A DNA stretch of 64,000 bases, from positions 186,001 through 250,000 of the forward strand of contig JADNRV010000023.1 of the NCBI GenBank assembly GCA_015499995.1, read 5' to 3'. The notes below the pieces were generated by a model, which was not told the DNA's origin, did not search any database, and saw nothing but the letters and a program-made list of their open reading frames with translations. The translations under genes and the position numbers were made by a program. Source of the DNA: Flammula alnicola. Taxonomy: Eukaryota; Basidiomycota; Agaricomycetes; Agaricales; Strophariaceae. Of this stretch, positions 11,616-23,168 are shown piece after piece (the stretch's first letter is position 1; each line of letters begins with the position of its first letter).

Positions 11616-13998
11616 ATGGCCCGTCGCGTGCCAAATCTTGTCATCACGATCCCGCCAGTAAGCCCAGTACCCAAACCGTCAACAATATGGAGACCAACAA
11701 GCCGGCCTCTATTGCGCTTCTTCCCATGGGTTGTTGGATGCACGCTCATTCTTTGGATATTTATTCTTCGTTCCGACCAACCGCCGTTACGCATCTATAG
11801 CCCGCAACCGCATCCCCCAGTTGGCGGACACAGACCACGACCTCTTCATCCGCCACATCGGCCTCAAGATACGTCGCCAATCACAACGTGGGCAGAGCGA
11901 GCAGAGAGTGTAAAAGAGTCGTTTAAACATGCATACAGCGGGTATCACACTTTTGCGGGTGGGTATGACGAGCTGTTACCAGTTTCTGGGGGAGGGAGTA
12001 ACAAGTGCGTTCCGTGAATGAGGACGACCTTGTGATGTTATTAATCACTTACACTCTAGTTTGAATGGCTGGGGTGTCACTCTGTTTGACTCGCTAGATA
12101 CAATGTGGACAATGGGTCTTCACGACTCGTTTCGAGACAGCCTCGGAACGATATCCACGCAGAACTTTTCCCTCCCATCGGTATGCTTCAAACCTCTTGT
12201 TCACAGTTCAAGAGACGTTGTTCTAAGGTGCATTTAAACGCAGGGCGCATATGCGCGTTTCTATGATACGGTCCTTCGCCATCTTGGAGGACTGTTGTCT
12301 GCCTACGCCCTGTCCGGTGAACCTGTGCTGTTGATACGTGCAGACGACCTTGGCAAGATGATTCTTCCTGCCTTCAATTCTACATCTGGTTTTCCAACAA
12401 TCGCTTTCGACACCGCTTCGTGAGTCTCACTCAGATCTAATAGTATTATCTTTGCCGGTACTTAGCGAAATTACATTACATAGAAGGAAGATCTCGATGG
12501 AAGGGGAAACAAGTGTCGCGTGGGCGAACATCCTAAGCAATCAAATGGAATTGTGAGTTCACACTGAAGTTTGATCGATCTACCCTGCATCTTATTTGGA
12601 CAATCTGTTCTTTAGCAAGTACTTAGCGCATATAACAGGAAGGCCAGAATATTATAATAAGGCACGTCTTTCACGTTGAAGGCCGTTTGTCTTCATAGTT
12701 TTAACAACATTGGATGACAGACTGAAAATGTCATGACGAAGATTTACGAATCTAAACTCTCACACGGACTGCTTCCAACGATGTGGGATCCAAATACAGG
12801 CATGCCTACGAATGGTGTGCACCTTTTCTCATGCCCTTTTGTCGACCAGAAATAGCTCACTCTCACCCAGCCCACTACTCTGTGGGTGAACACGCACACA
12901 GTGCACTTCATTACCTTCTCAAGCAATGGGTATTGACAGCTAAATCAGACAGTAGAAGCTTAGACCTTTGTAAGTCTCTTTTGAACCTTCTAAAAATTCA
13001 AATTCTAATTCATGATCCTTGGTGTTTTCGCAGATCTCGGAGCTATCAACTATATAATCAGAAATCTCTTCTTTATCACCCCAAAACGACAATTGCTCTA
13101 TGTGACCGACATCCAAGACGGGGTTTTGAGCCATAGATTCGAGCACCTTTCATGTTCTCTCCCAGGCCTTCTTGCACTGGGTGTGCATACGCTCGGCATT
13201 TCCCTCCCGCTGCGCGACCGCGAGCTTCACCTCTGGGCTGCCCAAGGATTGGCGTATACGTGTTGGACAACATACAATGACCAGGCCTCCGGACTGGGAC
13301 CCGAGGAAGTGCAGATGAAGGCGTGGCTTAGTCCGGAAGGAGAGCTGTTGGGACGATGGATGACACATGTCGAGGAATGGGAAAAATTAGGCAAGAAAGG
13401 GACTGGCCCCCCTGGGACTAGCCAAACCGAGCAACATGCGCCATCTCTAGAAGATAGAGAATACACTCTTTTGCGGCCTCAGTATTTATTAAAGCCAGAG
13501 GTAAGTCGTCAGCTTTTAGAACGTCCACTCCAAATGCTGAAGAAGAATTAGCTGGTTGAGAGCTTTTATCTGATGTGGAAATCGACTAAGAATTCTCTAT
13601 GGAGGGACCGAGGCTGGTGCGTTTCATTCGTCCCAACCGGCTAGATTTTGGACAACTAAGGCCATCACATCTGATAGGTCAATCTATGAATCAATCGAAC
13701 GAGAAACAAAAACACGGTACGGCTATGCTGGCATCCTTCAAGTGGATCAACTTCCATCGGCAATGAAAGACGAAATGCCCAGGTCTGCATTTATATTTTC
13801 ACCGATTCTCCAGGACACTATAGTTAACCTAAGCATGACAGTTACTTTTTGGCAGAAACGCTGAAATACCTTTACCTTTTGTGTACTAACGAAGACCCTA
13901 TCCCTCTAAATTCATGGGTTTTCAATGCCAAGGGGCATCCACTTCCCGTGTTCGAGTGGAGTAAATGGGAGAAACAAAATTATGACATCACGCTCTAA
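11616..13998 (+). CDS. GH47 alpha-1,2-mannosidase-family membrane protein, divergent active site
   Basis: Family GH47 enzymes trim alpha-1,2-mannose from N-glycans in the ER or Golgi. ATG 11616 gives a short cytosolic tail and one signal anchor ([15 protein letters not shown]), so type II topology. Eleven exons splice cleanly, and the gene ends with [11 protein letters not shown] and [13 protein letters not shown], the standard GH47 C-terminus. The (alpha/alpha)7 landmarks [35 protein letters not shown] and LKPELVESFY are present. Several family hallmarks are altered: the catalytic Glu of the FETTIR-type segment is Asp (FYDTVLR), the ADSxxEYLLK segment reads [10 protein letters not shown], so its catalytic Asp is His, and the calcium-binding Thr of FNTEAHP is Ala. 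It may therefore be a lectin-like or inactive member. The intron at 12662-12720 has a GC donor (GCACGT). Confidence 0.9.
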
Positions 13999-14275
13999 TG
14001 GCCAGCGTATTAGGTTTGGAAATCTACGATAAATATCTTGTTAATTGCATGCAACTTGCTGTCTCATATTGCTTTGCTATTCTGAATCAGTGTGTATATA
14101 CATACATGGCGATTCAGTTATTTACTTTGTACATGTAGAAATATTTTCTTGGTCGTTATTTCTTTTCGGTCCTGGCTCAAGCCTCATTGTATTATACATA
14201 TCTAGACATACATACACAGTATTCGTCCTCTCAATCACCAAGCATTTCAGCCACGAAAGTTCAGCAACAAATTTT

Positions 14276-15846
14276 TTACTCCGTGACCTTTTCGACACCA
14301 GGAGGGAGCTTGTATCCACCCTGACGACGCACCTGTGCAGGGGGATATAGAATTTGATCAGTAGCATAAGCGACATAAACCGTGTACATACCTCGTCGAA
14401 GACAGTCATCTCCAACAAGCTTTTATCATGGCCCCACAGAGGACTCTCCTTCTTGTTGTCCCTTACGCACCTCGCAACCTCGTCGGCCTGAAAGTGCCAG
14501 CCTCCACCAACATAGGTAAATACTCTCCTCTCCTCTCTCTCAACTTTGCCATTCGTTCCAAGGTATTGTACCTTAAACTCTTTCGGGCAATAAATTGGGC
14601 TTGAGATGAGGATGGTTCCCCGCTCGAAGCGGATTGTCACGCCGGGGTCTACTGAGTTTAGGGTGATGCTACAACTGAGAGATGCCTGAGCCGCGAGTTT
14701 GGCAGCGGAGAAGGCGAGACTAAAAACGGTGCTGCTGTCGACTGGAGTGATGGGTGTGTTAAGCATGGAGGCTGTGATGTTTGTGGGTGATGTGAAATTG
14801 TTGGCCGGGTTCTCGTAAAGCGCTAGAATTGCCTATCAAGGACCGGGCTGTGAGAAGATATACATCAACATCGTGGTGATAATATTTACCCAGAAGAGGG
14901 GGTAAGGGCCGCTGGGATGATGCATCTTTTTTAGTCTGGCCAGAAGCATTCAAACAACAAAAGGACCGACATATCAAGTAGAGCGCCTCCTCCTAAGGCT
15001 GGGTCCAAGATCCTATGGGTCACAGGAATATCTAGAGGCAAGCTACATTAGTACGTTCAAATAAGGCTGTTAATGCACGTACTATGGATATCAAAGTTTC
15101 CAGAAAGGTCTGCATGTAGCAAGACAGGGAGACCCAGAGAGCCCTCTTCCGCGATCCTTTTCACTTGCAAGCTAAGAGGTTGGAATCTCGTCCACATTGC
15201 CTCCATGAAGAATACGTTGTGTTCTTTGGCTGCCGCAATGAGAGAACGCAGTTCGGCGACGTTGCAAGTGACAGGCTTTTCACAAAGTACGTGCTTTCCC
15301 GCTTTGATAGCGTCCAATGCATTCTCGTAGTGATATGTGTGAGGGGTACCTTGATTCCAGACATTCGTGAGTTCGAACTAGTAAATAATTCTGGCCGAAT
15401 GTACCGATGTAGAGTCCGTCCACGTCCTGGTTGAACCCATGTTAAGAGATGATAGCATGTCAACAAAAAATTAGATAGCTCACCTTATCCGTATAGACCT
15501 CGCCGTACGTGCCGTATGCTTTGATTGACTTGTTCCCTCCAGCAACTCGATCGATGAACTCTTGAGCTTTTGCCACGGAGCGAGACCCAACGGCGGCGAC
15601 TTTATGGACGACGTCATGTACATCGCGACTACGGAATTCAGATTAAGTTCTCGCCCACAAGATTCATTCACAGAATAGGTTCATACGTCTTTGGATCTAC
15701 CAGTAAATCCTGGGCGAAGTTCGTCAGTCCAGTGGAGTTTTGTCGACTACTGTACATATCTGACTACGCACCTTCACGAAGCATGCAGCTATGGCCCCTG
15801 TAGAGATGATACCCCAGCGAAAGGTAAAGGGTTTTATTTCAGCCAT
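14276..15846 (-). CDS. Gfo/Idh/MocA-family NAD(P)-dependent dehydrogenase (dihydrodiol/D-xylose dehydrogenase type)
   Basis: Predicted soluble oxidoreductase acting on a sugar or trans-dihydrodiol with NADP. From ATG 15846 the first exon reads RWGIISTGAIAACFVKDLL, a Rossmann dinucleotide-binding loop. Later exons carry the hallmark HVLCEKPVTCNVAEL (the EKP motif with catalytic Lys) and FFMEAMWTRFQP, both characteristic of dimeric dihydrodiol dehydrogenase and fungal D-xylose 1-dehydrogenase. The C-terminal domain includes SPIYCPKEFKV and GGWHFQADEVARCV and ends LPPGVEKVTE with stop at 14276-14278. Length is about 390 residues. It is divergent from the OHCU decarboxylase gene, with 223 bp between start codons. 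Substrate is not determinable from sequence alone. Confidence 0.9.
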
Positions 15847-16069
15847 TTATGTGTGGTGGGAGTACTAGTAAGAGTAAGGGAAGCCCGGAAAAAGAAGCCT
15901 GCTCCGTTGGACATGGTTGTTTTACTTAGAACGAGATTGCAAATGAACGGCAAAATACGTCGGATTCAACGGCCCGGTAGCGCTTCATATCCTGGATTGT
16001 AATTTGTTGGACAACTGACTTATCTTTAGATTCCTCCTCTTCCACCAGTGTTCGTGAGGTCAAAATAGC

Positions 16070-16681
16070 ATGATGTCGACTTTACCAACCTTGGAAGAGA
16101 TCCAAAATTCGCCTTCAAACACGCAATCACCCCTTGCGCTTGCACTGGAAATCCTCTTCGAACGCTCTCCTGTCCTTGTGCATGTACTTGAACCACAGCT
16201 CAACGGAGTGCTCAAGTCGTTGCCACCGCTTGCTTCTTATTCTCAATTTATCGACATCGCACTCTCCGAGATCGAGAAATGGGATATTCAAGCTCAAGCA
16301 GAATTCATCTCCGGCCATCCACGCATTGGAGAGAGCAAGAACCTCTCCAAACTCAGCGCAAACGAGCAGGGTGCGCAAGGGGTCAAGCCGACACCGCCAG
16401 AGGTCCTCGTCCGTCTGGCGCACCTCAATGCCTGCTACGAAGTAAAATATCCTGGGTTGCGGTATATCACGTTTGTGAACGGTAGAACTCGCGCTGCCAT
16501 TGCGGAAGAAATGGAAGAGATTTTAGGTCTTCCTCATTCTTTCTCGGACGAAGAACCAGCACTCGACAGCATTTCGCCTGTAGAGTTCGCAAGCCACGAT
16601 TGGAGAACCGAGTTGGATCGAGCTGTAAATGATATTGGACGCATAGCTAAGAGTAGGTTGGGAACGTTGTCAGTTAACTGA
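16070..16681 (+). CDS. 2-oxo-4-hydroxy-4-carboxy-5-ureidoimidazoline (OHCU) decarboxylase
   Basis: Catalyses the last step from urate to S-allantoin, decarboxylating OHCU in purine catabolism. It is a single uninterrupted exon of 203 codons, one of few intronless genes here. Diagnostic motifs are SGHPRIGE, containing the catalytic His of the family, and YEVKYPGLRYITFVNGRTR near residue 130. N-terminal helices and the length match the stand-alone eukaryotic enzyme. MMSTLP at the start gives two adjacent possible initiator Met codons. No peroxisomal targeting tripeptide is obvious at the C-terminus (LSVN). Neighbouring genes are not purine-related, as is usual in fungi. Confidence 0.93.
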   Translation: MMSTLPTLEEIQNSPSNTQSPLALALEILFERSPVLVHVLEPQLNGVLKSLPPLASYSQFIDIALSEIEKWDIQAQAEFISGHPRIGESKNLSKLSANEQGAQGVKPTPPEVLVRLAHLNACYEVKYPGLRYITFVNGRTRAAIAEEMEEILGLPHSFSDEEPALDSISPVEFASHDWRTELDRAVNDIGRIAKSRLGTLSVN

Positions 16682-16828
16682 AGGAAATGAAATGTTACGA
16701 ACGGAGGGCACGCGCTGTATTTATGCAATTGGAAATGTACATAGGTCCATAATATACTAACTACAAAGAGCGAATCGGAATAGAATTTGTCCAACGCTAA
16801 TCCAACAGTTCGGTTTCCAGAAACGAAT

Positions 16829-17664
16829 TTATGCGTTACGAATGAATGGGTCGTTGAGAGGGATTGTGCCGCCTGGCGTGTTCTCGTTCTCGTTCTGCCT
16901 TGCGCTAGAGAAAGCAAGACGTTCTATGAGGCAATAATCTTTAACGGATAAGAAAAACGGGCTGACCTGAAGTGCAGCCTGTCTTCTCGCAGCAAACTCA
17001 GGGTTCAGCTGATACATTTCTTGTAGCATCTCTGAGACCATGGCAGCTTCCTTCGCCATCTTCTCCAACGCCTCCTGCTTTTCCCGTTTCTCGCGAGCTA
17101 GTTGCGCATGAAATGCTGCCATACGTTTCTCGCTTTCTTCCCTCTGGCGTTGAGCCCACTCTTTCCTCTCTCTTATCCGACGAGCAGCTTCCTCAGATAT
17201 TAGAGAAGGATCAGTTCTCGCGTTCATTCGAGAATCGTAAGCCTATAGGTTAGGGCGTTAGTGTGTTGATGTCAAAAAGCATAGGGGAACAATACCTTGC
17301 GCTTCACAGGGTCTCCAAGGACCTCGAACGCCTCATGGACCTATAAAAGATGCATCCGGCGTTGCCGCTGAGAATCTTCCGAAGAAGTGTATAAAGAAGG
17401 CAAAATTTCACCCTGTGGAACTGTCTTTCCGCTTCCTGTTTCTCTTTCTCATTAGCGCCAGGTTCAAGCTTATCTGGATGTGTCTCTAGAGCGCGCTTCC
17501 TATACGCCTTTCGAACTAGGCAAAAAAAGAGACGAAAACAAAATGAACATCAATATACATGTGTTCTGACAAGAAAAAATATCAATTAGCTCACCATCGT
17601 CGGCAGAAGCGTTCTGCTCAATCCCTAGCTCAGCATACAAATTCTTGAACGACAAGGCCGGCAT
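16829..17664 (-). CDS. J-domain protein with charged coiled-coil tail
   Basis: A co-chaperone predicted to stimulate an Hsp70 ATPase. From ATG 17664 the exons give MPALSFKNLYAELGIEQ, then after introns AYRKRALETHPDKLEPGA containing the invariant HPD of the J domain, then VHEAFEVLGDPVKRKAYDSR. The rest (MNARTDPSLISEEAARRIRE onward) is a long Glu/Lys/Arg-rich helix, with no Gly/Phe region or zinc finger, so this is a class C (type III) J-protein. The last exon reads through to FIRNA with stop at 16829. A possible 43-nt intron near 16925-16967 would change the end. It is divergent from the Cdk7-like kinase gene. Confidence 0.88.
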
Positions 17665-18142
17665 CTTCGCAATCACTGCGAACCAAAGAAGATTTGCGTA
17701 GAAAGAAATGAGTCAGAGGGAGTAATCAAGAAAACAAAGTCAATCGAAGTATCAATAGCAATGCCAGAATGAATGTGGTCCTTGCACGGCAAGCATGTGT
17801 TCGACAGCAGGCAAAAGAATGGCAAGTTCAAGTTGAACTTGACGCGTGGTCCAGACTCCAAATTCGAAACCTCGTGGACGCGAACCGATCACATGATCGC
17901 TAAAGTGGAATGACACTGCCAAGTCTTATCACCTTATAAGGAAGGTCCATCATTTCCAGATTCCAATCCTTCCCCAGCTCGCAGACGACCGCATGGCCTC
18001 ATAGATCTTACCGCTTAAGATCTTTCATTTCTTGCTACTGTAAAGGACTTCAAAGGCCTATAACTTCTTTTCTCTCTCTGGAATAATCTGCAGAGCACTC
18101 TGTCTCCAGCAATTCATATAATCTCGGGTTGTACAATATAAC
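17665..18142. promoter_or_regulatory. Divergent promoter region, J-protein / CDK7-like kinase
   Basis: A 478-bp gap between two divergent start codons. No ORF fits coding expectations. It must contain both promoters; CT-rich stretches lie just before the kinase start. Confidence 0.45.
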
Positions 18143-19688
18143 ATGGACGCAGTCGAGAAGGCGAACACCGAGAGGCAGCGTCGATGGCAAGTTCTGATAC
18201 TTTATGTCTTATGACCATGAAATCTGATTTCAATTTCTATCCAGGGTGAAAGAAAAGAAGGTTGGAGAGGGAACATACGCTGTTGTATATCAAGGCGAGT
18301 GCCTCGTTCCGTTAACATACAAACGGCTTTCTCATATATGCTTGCGGTATAACAGGGAGAGAAGCTTCAACAGGAAGAAAGGTCGCTATCAAGAAAATCA
18401 AAGTCGGGCAGTTCAAAGATGGCTTGGACATGTCAGCCATTCGTGAAGTGAAATACTTGAGGGAGCTGAAGCATCAAAACATCATAGAGGTGCGCATTGT
18501 CTCTGGTATCCTGAAACTTGTGTTCTAGGTTATTCATATTTCATTCGAATCAAGCTGCTTGACGTTTTCTCGTCAAAAACGAATCTGAATCTCGTGCTAG
18601 AATTCTTAGATTCGGACTTGGAAATGATCATCAAGGATAGATCTCTCGTCTTTCTCCCAGCAGACATCAAGAGCTGGATGGCAATGACCTTCCGTGGTCT
18701 CGAGTTTTGCCACAGAAATTTCATTCTTCATCGTGTACGTGATTGGTCGAAGAGCGTTGCATATGCATCCTGACACTTTCAACTTAACTAGGATCTTAAA
18801 CCGAACAATTTACTCATTGCCTCGGACGGAGAACTTAAAATCGCAGATTTCGGTCTTGCGAGAGACTTTGCAGACCCAGGGTACAAAATGACATGTCAGG
18901 TCATCACTCGGTATGCTCTGAGTTTCCCCCTCACAAGTATGGTGGCTTAATTGATAAAAACCCTTTTGTTCTCGATCCGCATGACAGTTGGTACCGCCCT
19001 CCTGAGCTTCTATTCGGCAGTCGTTATTATAGCTCTGCTGTTGACATTTGGTCCGTTGGATGCATATTCGCCGAGCTCATGCTTCGGATTCCGTATCTAC
19101 CTGGTGAGAGCGACATGGACCAACTCAAGACCACGTTTAGAGCTCTCGGAACCCCCACCGAGGATGAATGGCCTGTGAGCAATGTTTCGCAATTCCTCTT
19201 GACGCAAGTTGTTCACATTTAAATCTTGTAGGGGCACACTAAATTGCCTGATTATGTCCCCGTTGGGCAATTCCCGAAGCCGCCTTTGAGGGATCTGTTT
19301 ACAGCGGCTAGCGCTGATACACTGAATCTCTTGAGTAAATGCATGATCTATGAGCCTCGTAAACGCATCACAGCACGCGAGGTATGCTACTTAAGTTTTG
19401 GATAAAGTTCTTGTTTCTTATAATAATATCCAGGCTCTTAACCACCCCTACTTCTTCGCCATCCCATATCCTACTTTCCCATCGAAACTCCCCAAATGCA
19501 GCACCCAACTTTCGGCAAGGCCACTCGAAGAGGTCGACGGAAACGTAGATATGAATTCGACAGGACCAGGCGTTAAAGCCCGCAGCATTAACCTCAAACG
19601 CAAGCTTACATCACCAGACGATGGCGAAGGAAAGGGCCGCTCAATAGCACGGCGGTTAGACTTCTCGAGGCACACACCTGGCACTTGA
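18143..19688 (+). CDS. KIN28: Cyclin-dependent kinase 7 / Kin28-like TFIIH kinase
   Basis: Predicted to phosphorylate the RNA polymerase II C-terminal domain and to act as a CDK-activating kinase in TFIIH. Exons give the glycine loop [22 protein letters not shown] with the ATP Lys, and [16 protein letters not shown], a PSTAIRE-equivalent helix in which MSAIRE is typical of Cdk7. The catalytic loop [10 protein letters not shown], the DFGLARDF magnesium loop and a T-loop with [18 protein letters not shown] follow. C-terminal basic segment INLKRKL and KGRSIARR precede the TGA at 19686-19688. Length is about 380 residues. Introns 1 (18187-18244, donor GCAAGT) and 2 (18295-18355, donor GCGAGT) both use GC-AG splice sites; no GT donor keeps the kinase frame. 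Confidence 0.92.
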
Positions 19689-20100
19689 ATAAAGGAAGTA
19701 CTTAGAGTCAGATATTTAGGAGGTCCAAAATCGATGTCCATAGCCCTTGAGCATTAATGATTGGGCTCGGTTTACTATCTACTGTAACTTGAGTGTAACT
19801 CCAGAATGCAAATGAACAGCGGATGAAAAACAGAAGATCGTGTAGGAAAAAAAGAGATGACAGGAGAAGCTTTACAAATACAGATAGTTACGGAAAAGCA
19901 GCAGGATGAGACAAGGTATTGCATGGGAATTGGATAGGGCGTGATTGAAATGTGGGGGTTACTGGGCAGTCATATACACAGAATAACGGCTATGTAAACT
20001 AGAAAGAAACACAGGAAAGAGGAAAGAACGATTGTCATGCATTTTGAGACCGTTACTTGGTATTGGATGATGGAAGATAGAGAATGCTGGAGGATCGTAA
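19689..20100. other. Convergent 3' flanks
   Basis: About 410 bp between the stop codons of the kinase (+) and the nucleoporin (-). No coding sequence seen; expected to hold both polyadenylation regions. Confidence 0.4.
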
Positions 20101-22956
20101 TTACTTGGGTGTCTCACATGTTTCGCACTTGGAAGCAGAGTCTGGATTAGAGAGTCCGCACAACGAGCAGGACCACTTGCCCTTGCTGACAGTGGGCATT
20201 TTCATGCCGGCTGCCGCAAAGTCGAATCCCTTCACAGGCGGAGCGGGAGGCTTATATGCATCAAGCGGTTTACTTGGCACAGGCGCGGGTGCAGCAGAGG
20301 TACCGCTTGGAGCAGGGGTTTCGCAGGTTTCGCACTGGGACGCTGCTTTGGGATTCGACAATCCACAAAGCGAGCATGTCCAATGGTCTTTCTTGACTTC
20401 GGGCATCTTCATTCCGGCAGCTGTGAAATCGAATCCTTTGACAGGTCCAGGGTCAAAGCGAGAGGCCGCCTTGGAGGCATCTGCAGAGGCGCTGGCACCG
20501 AAATTGGCGAGAGTGAAACCTCCCAGAGAAGGAGAAGGACTGCCGAAAGAAGAGAAAGACGAAGGCGTTTTGGAGCCGGACAGGTCAAACTTGAAAGCGG
20601 AAGGAGAACCTGCCTTGGCTTCTGCGAAATCAAACTTGGGTAGCGATGATGGAGGAAGGACTTTGGCGTCGCTGCGCGCTCTGACATGGTCTGCAGTGTT
20701 TGGCAGCACGGAAGTCGCGGTAAAAGTGAAGCTAAAGATGGGCAAGGATTTCGCATCCATCGCACGGACTTTTGCCTTGATTTCTTCGACGCCCAAGGGT
20801 TTCACCTCCGCGACATCTTTCTTGGATACGGTCGGCTTGCTTGCGTCGCTGGTCTCTTTATCGGCGGCCTTGAAAGAGAAATTAAATCCAGTAGAAGGAG
20901 GAGTGAACTTGAACTCGGTTTTTGGGAGAGTAGGAGGCGATGGCAGGGGCAAGGAGGCAGGGGCAGGTGATGATGGTGCTGATGAACCTTCCGCTTGGAA
21001 GCTGAACCTCAGTTTGCTCGGTTCCTTTGGAATCGACTTGAGTCCAGAGAACGAAGATCGTGATGTAGGGCTACTTGCACTGGCAGCTGCTGCGGCAGAA
21101 ATATTGCCATTGGTCAATTTTGGGGTTTCCTTCAGGTTTCCATTGGCCTTGTTTTGCTCCTTACTTGAGTCGTGCATGATGACATCTCCGACTTCTTCGA
21201 TGGTTATGTCCGAATCTGGTGGAGTCGATGCCTTCTTGGAAAGGGTAGATGGGAGACCATTTCCGTTGATGAAAGGTTTAGACCTCTTAGCCGATCTCTG
21301 TGCCTCTTCATCGTCCTCGCTTACTTCTTCCACGATATAGGTAGCCTTTCTCGTCTCCACAACGACCGGTGCTTCGCGTTGTGCAGGAGGAGTGATATCG
21401 GAAAGGCTTTCGTCAGACACCGCTTTCTCAAAACGAGCAGGAGGACGCGAACGCTTGCTTCCCTGAATAAAAATATTAGCTTCTCCGCTTTCTGAATGAG
21501 ATGACCGCTTACCTTAGGCACAGTCGCCTCAATGATAGCTTGCGGTGAATATTCTTTGAGTTTCTTCTGTTTCTCCTCTTCCTGTTTCCGCTTCTCTTCT
21601 TCGGCCCGTTGCTCTTTGGTAGGTGCTGCCGGTCGACCAGTTGCACGTTGCCGCTTGGTTCCACGCCTAGGAGGCCCGACTTTGCCCACAGGACTTGCAG
21701 TCTGATATGGATTGCTCAGGTCGGGTTTCTTTGGTGGAGTCGTCTCCTTGATTAATTCAGCCATGAAATTAGCAGTTTTAGTTTGCTTGGTTTGATGTGA
21801 TGGATTTTGGCCGCTGTCGTCGCGAGAAGACGTCGATGATGCGTCTGACCAAGCTTGTCGTAATGGTGAAGGAACAACCGGTGCTGTTGGTTTCGCAGGT
21901 GTTCGGAGACGGGTCGAAGATGAGATCGTGGTAGGTCTCGTAGGAGTTCCATTTGTGCGTGGGGTTGTAGGAGAAGCGGTGACGGGAAACGGAACAGAAG
22001 GTCCTGACGATTCGGACGCAGCCGGACGCGGACTTGAAGACCCTGCTTCGCCGACCTTCCTTCTTTTGCTGTCCGTAAGAGGCGCTTCTCCTAGACTGGT
22101 GCTTTCCTTCATTATTAACCGCTCAGGCTTCGACGGAGAAGCACTAAAAGCAGGAGAAGCATATCTATTACGCGATCGCGTCTGCTTGGCACTACCTGCA
22201 CCCTCCCATCGATAAGTGCCATTAGGATTTCTGGCTAACTTCTTCCGTGGGGAGGGCGAGGGCGATGCGTCCGTAATATTTGGATTTAATGAGAATGGAG
22301 ACGATTCGCGACCGGGTGTTGTGAATGTAAATCTGAACTTCTGGGGTTTTTCCGCTGCAAAATAATGTTCAGTGAGTGGACAACACGATCGGAAAAAATA
22401 CTTACGTGTTGTCTGCAACTCTGTAACAATTGATTCCACAAAATTTGCGTCGACAGCAGTGCCCGTCTTCTGGCTGAAGTATGTCGCCACACTTCGGGCA
22501 TCAGGAATAGTCGAAGACGACGAAGACGATGGTTCCCCTGGTGTTCTCGCTGAGTAGTTGGAAAAGTCGACTGGCACCAAAGGCTGACGGGGGCTACTAA
22601 AGGTCGATTGATTGGCGGGGGCGTAAAAGGTGTTGGTATCCTGGGACCGCGAGGGAGAAGACGTCTGTCGAAGAAATTAGGGCGACAAAATAGTGAGAAT
22701 AATACATTCCTCTTACAAGTTCATTTACCGCATTTCGATCGGTTTGTTGGGTTTCTTTGGGTGATTCAGATTCGTCTTCAACCTGTTCGCCGAGGCCAAA
22801 AACTCGAAGGAAGGTGCTAATCCCATTTGCCTTCACGTATTTTGTGAGTACAAAATCGGCAAGGTCATGCAGAGGTCTTACTATAGCACGACTATAAGGC
22901 AACGACCTTTGCTTGCGAGCTTCAGCCCTATTCGAGTTGTTGCGAATGGCGCTCAT
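20101..22956 (-). CDS. Nuclear-basket nucleoporin with two RanBP2-type zinc fingers (Nup153-like)
   Basis: Predicted structural nucleoporin on the nuclear side of the pore. The N-terminus (ATG 22956) is basic, with a possible membrane-binding amphipathic segment (LADFVLTKYVKANGISTFLR). Then come long Ser/Pro/Thr-rich disordered stretches, a KFRFTFTTPGRESSPF motif, and FxFxF-like repeats (FSFTFTAT, KFKFTPP, KLRFSFQ). Two C-terminal zinc fingers have the WxCxxCxxxNxxxxxxCxxC pattern: WTCSLCGLSNPKAASQCETC and WSCSLCGLSNPDSASKCETC, each preceded by KGFDF and AAGMKMP. The repeated unit shows internal duplication. Zinc fingers of this kind bind Ran in vertebrate Nup153. The exact yeast orthologue is unclear, so I leave the symbol empty. 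Confidence 0.85.
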
Positions 22957-23168
22957 CGCGAGAAGGTCGAGCGCAAGATGAGGTGCTAGAAAACAAGGTC
23001 GTTAAAGTCAGAACAGCACGAGGCCTTATAATAATTCGTGCAGTGCCACTCAGTGTCAAAGCGAACTTCAGGGCAGGCCAGGAATACTCTCCACGTGACA
23101 CTGTAAGAGGACCGCTTCCGTCCGTTGTCGCTTTCCGCTTTCAAGAGCTTTCAAGCGACTGCAAAGCC
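22957..23168. promoter_or_regulatory. Bidirectional promoter with CACGTGAC element
   Basis: A 212-bp gap between the nucleoporin and complex I subunit start codons. It contains CCACGTGAC at 23091-23099, a canonical E-box as bound by Cbf1/USF-type bHLH factors. Binding is inferred from the motif only. Confidence 0.55.

Noticed and set aside
20084..21340. A 418-codon plus-strand open frame
   Set aside because: It is exactly antisense to the nucleoporin exon containing the zinc fingers. The minus strand has clear motifs; the plus frame has only biased composition.
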